The notes: a model not told the origin generated them from the sequence alone. 41,699 nucleotides of DNA from JAFCCL01 sp041645325 (GCA_041645325.1 JBAZQI010000007.1:1-41699); one strand, 5' to 3'. Positions 9,613 through 17,811 are shown, numbered from the stretch's first letter. Made by a program: numbers and translations.

Positions 9613-9867
9613 TTAATCCCTGTCAAATGTTCCGGCAAGGCGCAGCTTATCCTTTCTTGAAAGCGTTTTTATTTCCGCCTCGCGCTTCAGCGCCAAGCTT
9701 TTTGTTTTTGCTTTTTCAAAAAAAACGAGTTTTGCAGGCAGCCTTGGCCTTGTGTACTTGCTTGCCTTTCCTGTATTGTGCAATGCAAGCCTTTTTTCAA
9801 GGTTTTTGGCATAGCCGCAGTAAAGGCTCTTGTCCCTGCATTCAAGCAGGTAAACATAAAACGCCAT
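9613..9867 (-). CDS. GIY-YIG domain protein (UPF0213/YhbQ-like)
   Basis: This 84-residue protein is a minimal GIY-YIG nuclease domain. It has YVYLLECRDKSLYCGYAKN (the GIY..YIG pair as VYL..YCG), the helix arginine in LEKRLALHN, and the conserved TRPRLPAKLVFFEK and KREAEIKTLSRKDKLRL segments of the YhbQ/UPF0213 family. Members are implicated in DNA repair or are stand-alone nucleases; activity here is inferred from family. Confidence 0.9.
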   Translation of the reverse strand: MAFYVYLLECRDKSLYCGYAKNLEKRLALHNTGKASKYTRPRLPAKLVFFEKAKTKSLALKREAEIKTLSRKDKLRLAGTFDRD

Positions 9868-9963
9868 AACAGAACCTAAATGAAGGGCGTTTGGGAATTA
9901 ATAATTGTTTTGCCTCAAAAAAAACAAAGGAATAAAAAGGAGTTAATACTTATTAGGGAACAG

Positions 9964-10872
9964 ATGAAAAAATCCTGTTTGTTTATCGGGCTGATGGTTG
10001 CCGGCATTTTACTGAGCGGCTGCGTGCAAGCCCCCCCTAATAATAATGAGCCGAATGGCCTTGGGCAGCCACTTGTTGGCAATGATGCTGATGAGCACGG
10101 CTGCATTGGCTCCGCAGGATACACTTGGTGCGAGGCAAAGCAAAAATGCCTGAGATCTTGGGAAGAGAATTGTGTGGCGGAAAACACGGGCAATGTTGGC
10201 GGGAACACCGAGCTGCCTAACCCGGCTTCTGTGTACTGCGAGGAGCAGGGCGGCTCTTTGAGGATTGAAGACACTGAGGCAGGCCAGGTTGGAATCTGCA
10301 CGCTTGCCGGTGGCACCGAATGCGAGGAATGGGCTTATTACAGGGGAGAATGCCCTGCAGGAACAAAGCTTGAGGAAAAGGCAGGCGAGTTCTGCAATCA
10401 GGCAAACCTTGCAGGGATTTTTGTGTGCGGCAATTACGTTAAGGTTGTGAGTTCCCTTTTGGGAGGCGGCTCAACCTATTACGCGCTTGAGTATTACATG
10501 CTTGAGAACGGCGAATGGGACATAGGCATACAGTGCCCTATTGCCGGACCAGACGCAATGACAGAAGAATGCAAGGCGCTTTCAATGGAGAAGAATTGCG
10601 TTGAAAAGCAATGCGCTGCGCCAAAACAGGGAATTGAAACAAAGGCCAAGGAATTCTGCACCCAGCCGAACGTTTCAGCAGTCTTTGTTTGCGGTGAATA
10701 TGCAAAGGCTGTGAGTTCAATGACAGGAGGCGGCTCGACTTTTTACAAGTTGGAAGAAGACGACAGCTGGGGCAATGAGATAACGTGCCCTGTTGTCGGA
10801 CCAGACGCAATGACAGAAGAATGCAGGCTTTTAACAATGGGCGCTAATTGCATTGAAACCAAGGTCTGCTGA
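9964..10872 (+). CDS. Lipoprotein with DUF333-like segment and tandem Cys-rich repeat
   Basis: 302 residues from ATG 9964. MKKSCLFIGLMVAGILLSGC is a lipoprotein signal peptide with lipobox LSGC. Residues about 90-130, NPASVYCEEQGGSLRIEDTE through CTLAGGTECEEWAYYRGEC, match the DUF333 (putative hemolysin) domain. Two diverged copies of a domain of about 80 residues follow, each with EFCxQxNxxxxFVCGxY, GGGST and VGPDAMTEEC. The duplicated units share FVCG, VVSS/AVSS and PDAMTEEC and the same cysteine pattern. Extracytoplasmic, disulphide-rich, anchored to the membrane; molecular function unknown. Confidence 0.85.
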   Translation: MKKSCLFIGLMVAGILLSGCVQAPPNNNEPNGLGQPLVGNDADEHGCIGSAGYTWCEAKQKCLRSWEENCVAENTGNVGGNTELPNPASVYCEEQGGSLRIEDTEAGQVGICTLAGGTECEEWAYYRGECPAGTKLEEKAGEFCNQANLAGIFVCGNYVKVVSSLLGGGSTYYALEYYMLENGEWDIGIQCPIAGPDAMTEECKALSMEKNCVEKQCAAPKQGIETKAKEFCTQPNVSAVFVCGEYAKAVSSMTGGGSTFYKLEEDDSWGNEITCPVVGPDAMTEECRLLTMGANCIETKVC

Positions 10873-10893
10873 ATAAGGCACTTGTTTCTGGTT

Positions 10894-11094
10894 TTAGAGC
10901 TTCTGGAGGCCGTCGCACATTGGAAAGGCTGGACAACCCCAGAACTTTCCAAACTTGCCTTCACGTATTACCATTTCAAGCCCGCAATTCTGGCACTTGG
11001 GCGCAGAAATTTTTGTTTTAAGGTGCAGGGAGCACACAGGAATGCCTGCCTTGTTGTACTTTGACGCTTGGTTGCCGCATTTTGCGCACTTCAT
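10894..11094 (-). CDS. Small protein with topoisomerase-type zinc ribbon
   Basis: 66 residues from ATG 11094. It begins MKCAKCGNQASKYN (one CxxC knuckle). Residues 34-62 read CQNCGLEMVIREGKFGKFWG followed by CPAFPMC, the C4 zinc finger of the topoisomerase I C-terminal type. The stand-alone finger probably binds single-stranded DNA or RNA. Its stop is 21 nt from the convergent lipoprotein gene. The longer frame upstream (to 11253) has no good start context; ATG 11094 directly precedes the first zinc knuckle. Confidence 0.75.
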   Translation of the reverse strand: MKCAKCGNQASKYNKAGIPVCSLHLKTKISAPKCQNCGLEMVIREGKFGKFWGCPAFPMCDGLQKL

Positions 11095-11324
11095 TGAAAT
11101 CACTGTGTGTATTGGTGGTGTGTGGTGGTACAGAAAGAGCAAAAAGAATTTAAGCCAAGCGCAGCGTTTTGCAAAAGCCGCCAAAAAATATTGGAACTGT
11201 GCGGTTTGGATTTTGATTCGGATTTTTTTCCAAAAAACCGGTTGGAAAAGCAAACCAAAAAAATGCGCCCGCTGGAAAATCCGAACCGGATTTTTTTAAA
11301 TGCTACCACCGTTGTTCAGGTAAT

Positions 11325-11380
11325 AAGCCTTTTTGCCTCACGCCCTGTTGGGTGCAAGCGGCAAAAAGCCTTGGGAAAAA
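11325..11380 (+). repeat. Dispersed palindromic repeat, unit copy
   Basis: These 56 nt run from an AAGCCTTTTTGCC arm through a variable centre to GGCAAAAAGCCTTGGGAAAAA. The reverse complement of the same 56 nt occurs without a mismatch at 13751-13806. It lies immediately before the TATA box and start of the coiled-coil gene at 11424. Confidence 0.9.
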
Positions 11381-11423
11381 TTTTTATAGCCCAAAGTGCA
11401 TTATAATGTGCATTGGTTTTTGC

Positions 11424-11963
11424 ATGGCGGAACAAATTACCGGCAATAGTGCTGTGAAAGTTCAGGTTAAGGTCAAGCCTGCAAAGGCAGTCCAAAAAAA
11501 GCCCTTAGCACAAGTCAAGCCAGTGAAAAAGGCTGCTGTGAAAAGGCCTGCCAGGAAGGCTGCCGCAAAGAAGAAAGGCAAGCCTGCAGCCAAAGCGCAG
11601 GCAAAACCTGTTTTGGGTGATTTGGACAGAAAAGTAGGGGCAATTCACGCAGAGCTCAACATTGCAAGGTCTGCTTTTGAAAAAAACGAGGCTGCGTTGT
11701 CCAAAAAGCTTGATGAAAAGATAAGGCTTGAAAACACATTGAATGCCTTGCTTAGGAAGAATTTTGCCGCTGAAAAAGAGCTTCTTTCTTCTGTGAAAAA
11801 GGGCTCTGCCAAAAAGCAGGAAGGCCTGAAGAAGGAAATCGCCTCCCTGGAAAAAATAACCCTGGTTTATGAGGAAAAAAAGGCAAGGATTGACGAGGCC
11901 AGGAAAAAGCAGGTCTCTTTGAAAAAACAGCTGATGCTGCTCGAGCATCAGGCGGGTGCTTGA
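11424..11963 (+). CDS. Lys/Ala-rich coiled-coil protein
   Basis: 179 residues from ATG 11424. The first 55 are Lys/Ala/Pro-rich (KPAKAVQKKPLAQVKPVKK and similar), like a histone-tail or ribosomal-protein-like basic extension. Residues about 65-175 form a continuous heptad-patterned coiled coil. A TATA-like tttttata at about 11381-11388 lies 36 nt before the start. The coiled coil shares a LExTLNALLRKNxAxEK core with LExSLNALLxQMVALEK in the next gene, so the two look like tandem paralogues. Possibly chromatin- or cytoskeleton-related; function unknown. The stop is 3 nt before the next ATG. Confidence 0.75.
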   Translation: MAEQITGNSAVKVQVKVKPAKAVQKKPLAQVKPVKKAAVKRPARKAAAKKKGKPAAKAQAKPVLGDLDRKVGAIHAELNIARSAFEKNEAALSKKLDEKIRLENTLNALLRKNFAAEKELLSSVKKGSAKKQEGLKKEIASLEKITLVYEEKKARIDEARKKQVSLKKQLMLLEHQAGA

Positions 11964-11965
11964 AG

Positions 11966-13018
11966 ATGGCAAAGAAAGCAAGCCAGATTGAGGGCATAAA
12001 AAGGAAAGTAGCCTCGCTTGAAAATGAAATTCTTGAAAGGCACAGGAAAGGCATTGTCCTCATGCGAAAGGCTGTTTCTTTGGAGGATAGCTTAAATGCC
12101 CTGCTTTCACAGATGGTTGCCCTGGAAAAAGCCAGGATTGTAAAGGCAAAGGCCGAAGCCGGGGAAAAGGAAGCAGAGCTCAAGGCAAGGGTTGCCATGC
12201 TCAAAAGGAAGAAAGCTTCCTTTGAGAAAAAAAGCGAGATGCTCAAGCACGTCAAGGAAAAGACAGCAAGAATCAGGAAAGAGCTGCATTCTGTTGAAAG
12301 CAAGATAAGCAGGGAAACAACCGAGCTTTTCAAAATAGAGCAGATTAAAAAAGACGAGGCAAAAAAAGCCAAGGGTCTTGCTGCGGCAAAAGCAGCCCTG
12401 AAAAAGGCGGCACTTCCGGCAGTTAAACCTGCCGAGCCCCAAGCTGCAGAGCCTTTGCCCAAAAAGGCCAAGCAAAAGAAAAAGCCAAAGAAGCAGGAAA
12501 AAAAAGCCGAAAAGTCCTCTTTGGAAGCAGAAGGCGAAGAGCCCCTGAAAAATATTGAAGAAGAAATTCCGGCGCCAGAGGAGGCAATAGAAGAACCTGC
12601 TCCGGAAGAAGAAAAGCCTTGGGTGCCTGAGAAAAAGCCTGAAGAGGAAGCCGAAGAAAAGCCAGAGGAAAAAGAGCCGGCAGATGAAGAACTTGAGAAA
12701 TTGCAGGATGTTGAAGAGGAAAAGCCCTGGGAGTCCGAGGAAAAGCCGGAAGAGGCGGAAGAAACAGGTGAAGAAAAGCAATGGGGCAAAGAGCCTGAGG
12801 AAAAGTCCGAAGAGGAAGCTGAGGAAAAGCCCGGGGAAGAAGATTCCTGGCGTGAAGAAGGGCCTGTTAAGGAAGAGCCGGCAGAGGAAACACCATCAGA
12901 AGGCGAAAAGCCGGACGAGCAGGAAGCAGGAGAGGAAACGCCTGTCCTCTGGCTGAAAAAGAAAAAGAAAGAAGACAAAAATTCCAATTCCAGTGATACA
13001 GAAGAGCAGAACTACTGA
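11966..13018 (+). CDS. Coiled-coil protein with acidic Glu/Pro/Lys-rich tail
   Basis: 350 residues. Residues 1-130 are a long coiled coil related to the upstream protein. Residues about 135-170 are Lys/Ala-rich. The remainder is a low-complexity acidic tail of EEKPEE-like repeats with recurring EEKPWxPE/EEKPWESE units, ending in a basic KKKKKED patch. ATG 11966 is preferred over TTG 11960 because GGGTG at 11954-11958 sits 7 nt upstream. It is translationally coupled to the previous gene. Cytoplasmic; charge segregation suggests a scaffold or a disordered interaction tail (inference). Confidence 0.75.
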   Translation: MAKKASQIEGIKRKVASLENEILERHRKGIVLMRKAVSLEDSLNALLSQMVALEKARIVKAKAEAGEKEAELKARVAMLKRKKASFEKKSEMLKHVKEKTARIRKELHSVESKISRETTELFKIEQIKKDEAKKAKGLAAAKAALKKAALPAVKPAEPQAAEPLPKKAKQKKKPKKQEKKAEKSSLEAEGEEPLKNIEEEIPAPEEAIEEPAPEEEKPWVPEKKPEEEAEEKPEEKEPADEELEKLQDVEEEKPWESEEKPEEAEETGEEKQWGKEPEEKSEEEAEEKPGEEDSWREEGPVKEEPAEETPSEGEKPDEQEAGEETPVLWLKKKKKEDKNSNSSDTEEQNY

Positions 13019-13039
13019 TTTTTTTAAAAACCCGGCCCT

Positions 13040-13570
13040 TTATTCCATGCTCTCTTGTGCCCAAAGGCAGCCTTTTTTCCCGGAAGAAGCCCTTGCCTCT
13101 GCTTCACGGAACAATGATGCAAGCGAAGTATCAGGCTCAAACTCAAATGCCAGCGCAAACCCTTCTTCCACAAGCGCAAGGTTTACAAAAAATCCGTCAA
13201 GGTAGACAAAGCGAACAAGCCTGCCGTACTTGTCCCTCTCAGAAACATCTTTAACCATCAGCACCCTCTTATCCAAAACAAGCTGCTCAAGCCTGTTTTT
13301 TGCCTCCTCAAAACACCTTTGCCCTTTTTCAGGGGTGTCAATGCCAATAAGGCGCACCCTTTCATTGTTTTCAAGCACCAAAGTGTCGCCGTCAATTACC
13401 CTTGTCGCAATTCCCTGTTTCAAATCAGCAAAAGCAGTTCCATTGCCAGGCGGCAGTGCCAAGGCCACAAAAAAATTTTCAAAGCCAACAGTGCCTGGCA
13501 GCCACTGCATTCCAATGCAGCCAAGCAGCAGCGCTGCAATGAAAACTGCTGCAACAAACTTGAATTGCAT
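13040..13570 (-). CDS. Lipoprotein thermonuclease (SNase-like)
   Basis: 176 residues from ATG 13570. The leader MQFKFVAAVFIAALLLGC carries a lipobox with Cys18. The staphylococcal-nuclease fold follows: VIDGDTLVLENNERVRLIGI with DTPE next. Arg73, Glu81 and Arg117 (in DKYGR) align with catalytic Arg35, Glu43 and Arg87, and Asp60/Asp62/Asp78 with the calcium site. It should hydrolyse DNA or RNA outside the cell or in the envelope, attached by a lipid anchor. A TTAAAAAGG TATA at about 13594-13602 gives a leaderless transcript at 13570, so a start at 13588 is not favoured. Confidence 0.9.
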   Translation of the reverse strand: MQFKFVAAVFIAALLLGCIGMQWLPGTVGFENFFVALALPPGNGTAFADLKQGIATRVIDGDTLVLENNERVRLIGIDTPEKGQRCFEEAKNRLEQLVLDKRVLMVKDVSERDKYGRLVRFVYLDGFFVNLALVEEGFALAFEFEPDTSLASLFREAEARASSGKKGCLWAQESME

Positions 13571-13646
13571 TAAGCCAACAAATTGCAAGCCCTTTTTAAC
13601 CGCTTTTTCCGGTCAGCCTATCGACGAAACCCAGCATGCGTTGCTG

Positions 13647-13864
13647 TTTTTCCCAAGGCTTTTTTTTGTGGAAGTGAAAAAGGCTTTGCGCGAAGCGCAT
13701 TTTTCCCAAGGCTTTTGCATCAGCAAAAGGCTTTGTGCCGCAAGGCACGGTTTTTCCCAAGGCTTTTTGCCGCTTGCACCCAACAGGGCGTGAGGCAAAA
13801 AGGCTTTGTGCCGCAAGGCACGGTTTTTCCCAAGGCTTTTCTTTCGCAAAAGAAAAGGCTTTTT
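13647..13864. repeat. Cluster of palindromic repeat units
   Basis: On the minus strand the stretch alternates box A (AAAGCCTTTTT), a variable spacer, box B (AAAAGCCTTGGGAAAA) and a short perfect hairpin (GTGCC-loop-GGCAC or TGCGC-TTC-GCGCA). Box B occurs four times. Two 43-nt segments, 13725-13767 and 13798-13840, are identical direct repeats; 13751-13806 is the inverted copy of 11325-11380. The only frames across it translate repeat units (KSLGK/KPWEK), so it is read as non-coding. Confidence 0.9.
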
Positions 13865-13907
13865 ATCGGTTTTGCAGCATGCTTTGATAAAAAAATAGGG
13901 GTTTTGA

Positions 13908-14438
13908 ATGGCAAAAATTATGGGCGAAGAAGGGCTTGAAACTGCATTGCAGCAGATTGAAAAGGGAAATGCCAGGGATGCTGCAAAAGGCATTGCGATT
14001 GCGGAAGGCATCGAACGCGAAAGCATTGATTTTTACGCAAGGCAGGCGGAAAAATTCAGGGAACAGGAGGCGGAAAAATTTTTCAGGTTCCTTGAGAGCC
14101 AGGAAAAGGGGCATTTGCAGGCAATAAGTTCTTTGAGAGAATCCCTTGAAAGGCAGGGCAGGTGGATTGAGCCAAAGCTGCCTGCAAAAGAAAAGCCGAA
14201 GATTTTTGCAAAAAAGGACTGGGACAGGGAAGGCAAGGAAGGCCTGACAGCCGTTTTGTTCGCGCTCTGGAAGGAAAAGCAGGCGCAGGAATTTTATCGG
14301 GAAATAGCAAACAGGGCTGAAAACAGGGGAGCAAAGCGCTTTTTCACTGCATTGGCGGAATTTGAAAAAGGCCATGCCAAAATGCTTGAAGAGTTTGTTG
14401 ACGAAAGCTATTACTCGAGAGAGCTTATAATGGGGTAA
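13908..14438 (+). CDS. Ferritin-like / rubrerythrin-like diiron protein
   Basis: This 176-residue all-helical protein has two internally similar halves. Each has a helix with a carboxylate (EGIERESIDFY; KEKQAQEFYREIA) followed by a helix with an ExxH motif (ESQEKGHLQAI; AEFEKGHAKML). This E..ExxH..E..ExxH arrangement is the diiron site of ferritin-like/rubrerythrin proteins, usually peroxide-detoxifying or iron-oxidising. No rubredoxin zinc domain is attached. Start ATG 13908, just downstream of the repeat cluster. The stop abuts the convergent MgtC-like gene. Confidence 0.88.
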   Translation: MAKIMGEEGLETALQQIEKGNARDAAKGIAIAEGIERESIDFYARQAEKFREQEAEKFFRFLESQEKGHLQAISSLRESLERQGRWIEPKLPAKEKPKIFAKKDWDREGKEGLTAVLFALWKEKQAQEFYREIANRAENRGAKRFFTALAEFEKGHAKMLEEFVDESYYSRELIMG

Positions 14439-14439
14439 A

Positions 14440-14916
14440 TTATTTTGGCTGCCGCCCTGCAATCCACCTGTTGAACGGCATGCCCAGTATGAGCACGGCA
14501 AGCGAAATGACTGTTGCCGCAACCGCAAAAAGATAGAATCCAAAGCCAACGGCCATACCAACGGCGGCAATGACCCATATGTCTGCCGCTGTTGTGAGAC
14601 CATGAATCCTTTCTTCCCTGAAAATGCTTCCAGCTGCAAGAAAGCCTATGCCTGTCACAACGCCTGCAGCAATCCTTGAAACATCAGCCGAAGAGCCCAA
14701 ATTTTCAGCCACCGAGAGGGAAATCATAGTGAACATGGCTGCACCCATGCAGATGAGAATGTGTGTCCTTAAGCCGGCAGGCTTGGAATTCATTTCCCTT
14801 TCAACGCCAATAAGCCCGCCAAGCACTGCACTGATGACAAGCCTTTCAATGAAAAGCCATTCAAGAATCACAGACCAAACACCGGCACTAATATGGAAAA
14901 AGGGCTTAATAAACAT
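14440..14916 (-). CDS. MgtC/SapB family membrane protein
   Basis: 158 residues from ATG 14916 with four or five hydrophobic helices. Family signatures are GGLIGVEREMNSKPAGLRTH and then GVVTGIGFLAAGSIF with LTTAADIWVIAAVGMAVG. MgtC/SapB proteins are inner-membrane proteins linked to magnesium limitation and ATPase regulation in bacteria; the archaeal role is unknown. A TTTAAA box at 14934-14939 is about 20 nt from ATG 14916, which fits leaderless transcription better than the TTG start at 14922. Confidence 0.9.
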   Translation of the reverse strand: MFIKPFFHISAGVWSVILEWLFIERLVISAVLGGLIGVEREMNSKPAGLRTHILICMGAAMFTMISLSVAENLGSSADVSRIAAGVVTGIGFLAAGSIFREERIHGLTTAADIWVIAAVGMAVGFGFYLFAVAATVISLAVLILGMPFNRWIAGRQPK

Positions 14917-14958
14917 TATCAAGCCGGCGTTGCTTTAAACGACTGAAAGTAAAAGCCG

Positions 14959-15486
14959 CTATATTTCATAGCACCACTCGATTAAATAAATTCCGCCATT
15001 TTTGCCGACAAAAAATGAATAGCCTTCATTTTTTTTGATTGCTGTCCATACCCAATTGGTATCCCCTGTGTGATTGTTATAATCTACAACCGCCACCCAC
15101 TCGTTTCTATCAAATAATTTGGTTGAATCAATTACCCAAAAATAGGTTCCGTCAATATTTCTGAGGTGCATTATCCCATGCCAAATATTTTCATCAAATA
15201 ATACCGGGCCTTTGATAGAAGTTATTGGGTTTCCTGTGCCTTTAATTGAATCCGCATATGCTTGTATGGCTGTGTTCAGGTCAGTTTCATTATTAATTTG
15301 AATTCCGGTGCCAAAAACTTTTTCGCATTTGCACATCGGTTCATCCCTGAGGTACAGGCAGTCAGTTGGAGCAGAAGAAACAGGATCCAGGTATTGCTCC
15401 CAGCCTGGTTCTTGCTCAATGGTAACGCAACCGCAAAAAATTAAAAGAGCAAACACTGGAAAGCCAAGCGCAAAAAATTTATTCAA
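14959..15486 (-). CDS. Hypothetical lipoprotein
   Basis: 175 residues beginning MNKFFALGFPVFALLIFCGC, a lipoprotein signal with the modified Cys at 20. The mature part has paired cysteines (DCLYLRDEPMCKC), then a compact mixed alpha/beta region with several Trp and Tyr (HGIMHLRNIDGTYFWVIDST). A similar length of mature domain and Trp-rich strands suggests a small globular envelope protein; I recognise no family. The gene is A/T-richer than its neighbours. Confidence 0.7.
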   Translation of the reverse strand: MNKFFALGFPVFALLIFCGCVTIEQEPGWEQYLDPVSSAPTDCLYLRDEPMCKCEKVFGTGIQINNETDLNTAIQAYADSIKGTGNPITSIKGPVLFDENIWHGIMHLRNIDGTYFWVIDSTKLFDRNEWVAVVDYNNHTGDTNWVWTAIKKNEGYSFFVGKNGGIYLIEWCYEI

Positions 15487-15627
15487 ACAACCACGCCCTT
15501 TTGTTTAAAGCAAGCCATTAGTGCTTCTTTTCTTGCTATTTGGACAGCGTTATAACTCTTCAACCGTAATGCAATTAAAAGGCAATCCTTTTGCTAAAAA
15601 TAAGGCAAGAACTAAACCAATATGGTT

Positions 15628-16536
15628 TTACTTTGGCAGCAAGGAAACAAGCTCTTCAAGTGAATTGGCTTTCTGCAAGGCCATAACAAGCTGCTTATCA
15701 CTGGCAAAGAACCGCACTGCCTGCGTTTTCATCCTGCCCAAGTAAGTGTTAATCCCAAATTTTTTGCACAATTCAAGGTATTCCAAAAAAGCCTGCTCCC
15801 TTGGCAACGATTTTGCGCCACCCAGAATTTCGGCGAAAATGCCGGGGTTTCCCATTGCCGCCGTTCCAACCATTGCTGCATCACAGCCGGTCTTTTCAAG
15901 CATCCTTTCAAAGCCAAGCTTGTTTAACACGCCGCCATTCCCTATCACAGGAATGCCAACGCTTTTCTTGACGCGCTTTATTGCCACAAAATCAACCAGG
16001 CCCTTGTTCTCCTGCTTCATGGTTCTCCCATGCACAGCGATTGCCGAAGCGCCTGCCCTTTCAATTTCCTTTGCAAGCCTAATGGTATGCAAAACATTCT
16101 GGTCAGACCTTATTTTTGCGGTAACAGGCTTTCCAAGGCCATGCCAACAGGAAATGATTTCGCAAATGCGCGCAGGCCTCTTCAAAAGCGCGGCACCAGC
16201 ACCCTGATTAAGCACATTGCCGGAAGGGCATCCAAGGTTCAAATCCAAAAAATCAAATTCCTTTTCCGCAATAAGCAGTTCAGCCGCCTTTTTCATGCTT
16301 TCAACCCTGGCACCAAAAACCTGCATTGTCAAAGGCCTGTCTTCTTTGCAGGTTTGGGCAAGCCTTTGGGCTGAGAGATTGTTCCTTATAAGTGCCTCGG
16401 AATTGACCATTTCCGAATAACACAAGGAAACTCCTTGCGCCCTGCAAAGCAGCCTGAACGCCAAATCAGTGACCCTGTACATTGGCGCCAAAACAAGCTG
16501 ATTGCGCATTTCCACATTCGCGATTTTGAACCGCAT
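15628..16536 (-). CDS. dus: tRNA-dihydrouridine synthase
   Basis: This 302-residue flavoenzyme reduces uridines in the tRNA D-loop to dihydrouridine using NAD(P)H. Motifs: FMN-binding APMYRVTDLAFRLL, MQVFGA, then DLNLGCPSGNVLNQGAGAALL containing the catalytic cysteine, VTAKIRSD, IAVHGRT and GNGGV. Length and order are those of the DusB-like family. The start at ATG 16536 immediately precedes the first strand of the TIM barrel. It stands alone, not in an evident operon. Confidence 0.93.
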   Translation of the reverse strand: MRFKIANVEMRNQLVLAPMYRVTDLAFRLLCRAQGVSLCYSEMVNSEALIRNNLSAQRLAQTCKEDRPLTMQVFGARVESMKKAAELLIAEKEFDFLDLNLGCPSGNVLNQGAGAALLKRPARICEIISCWHGLGKPVTAKIRSDQNVLHTIRLAKEIERAGASAIAVHGRTMKQENKGLVDFVAIKRVKKSVGIPVIGNGGVLNKLGFERMLEKTGCDAAMVGTAAMGNPGIFAEILGGAKSLPREQAFLEYLELCKKFGINTYLGRMKTQAVRFFASDKQLVMALQKANSLEELVSLLPK

Positions 16537-16620
16537 TAAAAAGAATTGCCTGCAAAGGGCTATAACCCTTTGCCCATTGCAAAAAAAATCGGATAAAAAA
16601 AAAGCAATTGTTAATTGCCG

Positions 16621-17640
16621 TTATTTCAAAACCCAGGCCCCATTCTCACGAAAATTAAACTGATTGGTGCTGGTATTATAGATAATCATGCCATTCACGG
16701 GCACTAAAAGATTTCTTTGGGCAGTAGTCATTCTTGGGACAATAAATGCCCCGGTAGTAGAGACAACATCCAATGCCCCCTGTGGGCTCGCCGTCCCGAT
16801 GCCGACGTTGCCATTTCTTAGGGTCATATCAATAGTTTTTGCTGCCCCACTCCAGCGGCCAAAATCAAGGCGCGGGGTGACTCCTAATCCGGTGCCATAT
16901 AGGATTTGTGTTTCCCCTTGTCCTCCTGACGGATTCCATGCGGTCATGAAGCCAGTATTAACCCCCGCTGATGGATTTGGGACAATGTTGGCATTGCCAT
17001 TAAAGTAAACCCAGGCGTTCGCATTGGTGCCATAAACCTCAAGACTGCCATGCGGGGTTGTTGTTCCGATGCCGGTGTTGCCCTGTATGTAGAAGTTGCC
17101 TGTCCCCCTGAATTGATAGCCTCCTGCGTCTGCCGCTTCGCCGAAATAGCCTGTTGTTGCAGGGTTTATTTTGTTTATCACATAGGAAACCGTTGCGCTT
17201 GAACCACCCATGTACAGCCTTGGGAATGAATTGGTTACCTGTGATACCTGGAACCTTGGGCTTCCGACTACGCCGGTCCCTATGTCGAGAATGGTTTGCG
17301 GGTTCGTCGTCCCGATGCCGACATTGGTTCCGTTATTGAACAATACACTATTTGCTATCCAATTGGTACCATTATGGCGCAAGGTCTGGCCAACAACACC
17401 GGCAGGAAGACCACCAGCAGCAGGGCAACTAGTGCCATCACTCTGGCAAAATTTGCTCAAACTCTGCTGAAGGCTGGCATCGCCCTGAAAATAATTCTGA
17501 ATTTCACTCAAGGCATGGCCCGGATCCGGAACAGTGCCTGGCAAAACAACATATGCAAAAGCGCCGACCACAAAAGTAGCCACTATAAAAGCCACCAAAA
17601 GGTGAAAAAAATAATTCGGAACTGTAAGCTTCAGAGGCAT
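16621..17640 (-). CDS. Surface protein with GIGTTNP-type tail-fibre repeats
   Basis: 339 residues from ATG 17640 (AGGGTG ribosome-binding site about 9 nt upstream; TATA TTAAATATT near 17685-17693). An N-terminal hydrophobic helix (about residues 9-30) is followed by a low-complexity stretch, then beta-repeats containing NVGIGTTNPQTILDIG, NTGIGTTTPHGSLEVYG and NVGIGTASPQGALDVVS. The end, MIIYNTSTNQFNFRENGAWV, is the cap commonly seen after such repeats. These units occur in phage tail fibres and in many secreted proteins of DPANN and candidate phyla. Likely membrane-anchored and extracellular; the binding partner is unknown. Confidence 0.75.
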   Translation of the reverse strand: MPLKLTVPNYFFHLLVAFIVATFVVGAFAYVVLPGTVPDPGHALSEIQNYFQGDASLQQSLSKFCQSDGTSCPAAGGLPAGVVGQTLRHNGTNWIANSVLFNNGTNVGIGTTNPQTILDIGTGVVGSPRFQVSQVTNSFPRLYMGGSSATVSYVINKINPATTGYFGEAADAGGYQFRGTGNFYIQGNTGIGTTTPHGSLEVYGTNANAWVYFNGNANIVPNPSAGVNTGFMTAWNPSGGQGETQILYGTGLGVTPRLDFGRWSGAAKTIDMTLRNGNVGIGTASPQGALDVVSTTGAFIVPRMTTAQRNLLVPVNGMIIYNTSTNQFNFRENGAWVLK

Positions 17641-17811
17641 AAAACAAAACACCCTTTCTTGCGCTTATTATTCAACGATTTCAGAATATTTAATGGTTGG
17701 GATACGCCTGGCAGTGTAGATAAATCCTTTGTAAATAGGGCCAAATAGAAATTTGCACACATATTTAGTGTGATGGCCGTTTTGGATTCAGTGCTCAAAA
17801 ACATCAGTTCC

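Noticed and set aside
11752..12987. 411-codon minus-strand Ser-rich frame
   Set aside because: It is the antisense of the Glu/Lys-rich coiled-coil gene; the long frame comes from GAA/GAG bias on the other strand.
13647..13864. CRISPR-like array
   Set aside because: Repeats are irregular in spacing, internally palindromic with variable loops, and there are no uniform spacers or cas genes.
13583..14026. Long frames across the repeat cluster, with KSLGK/KPWEK units
   Set aside because: They are translations of the palindromic units in either strand, have no promoter or ribosome-binding site, and overlap the ferritin-like gene.
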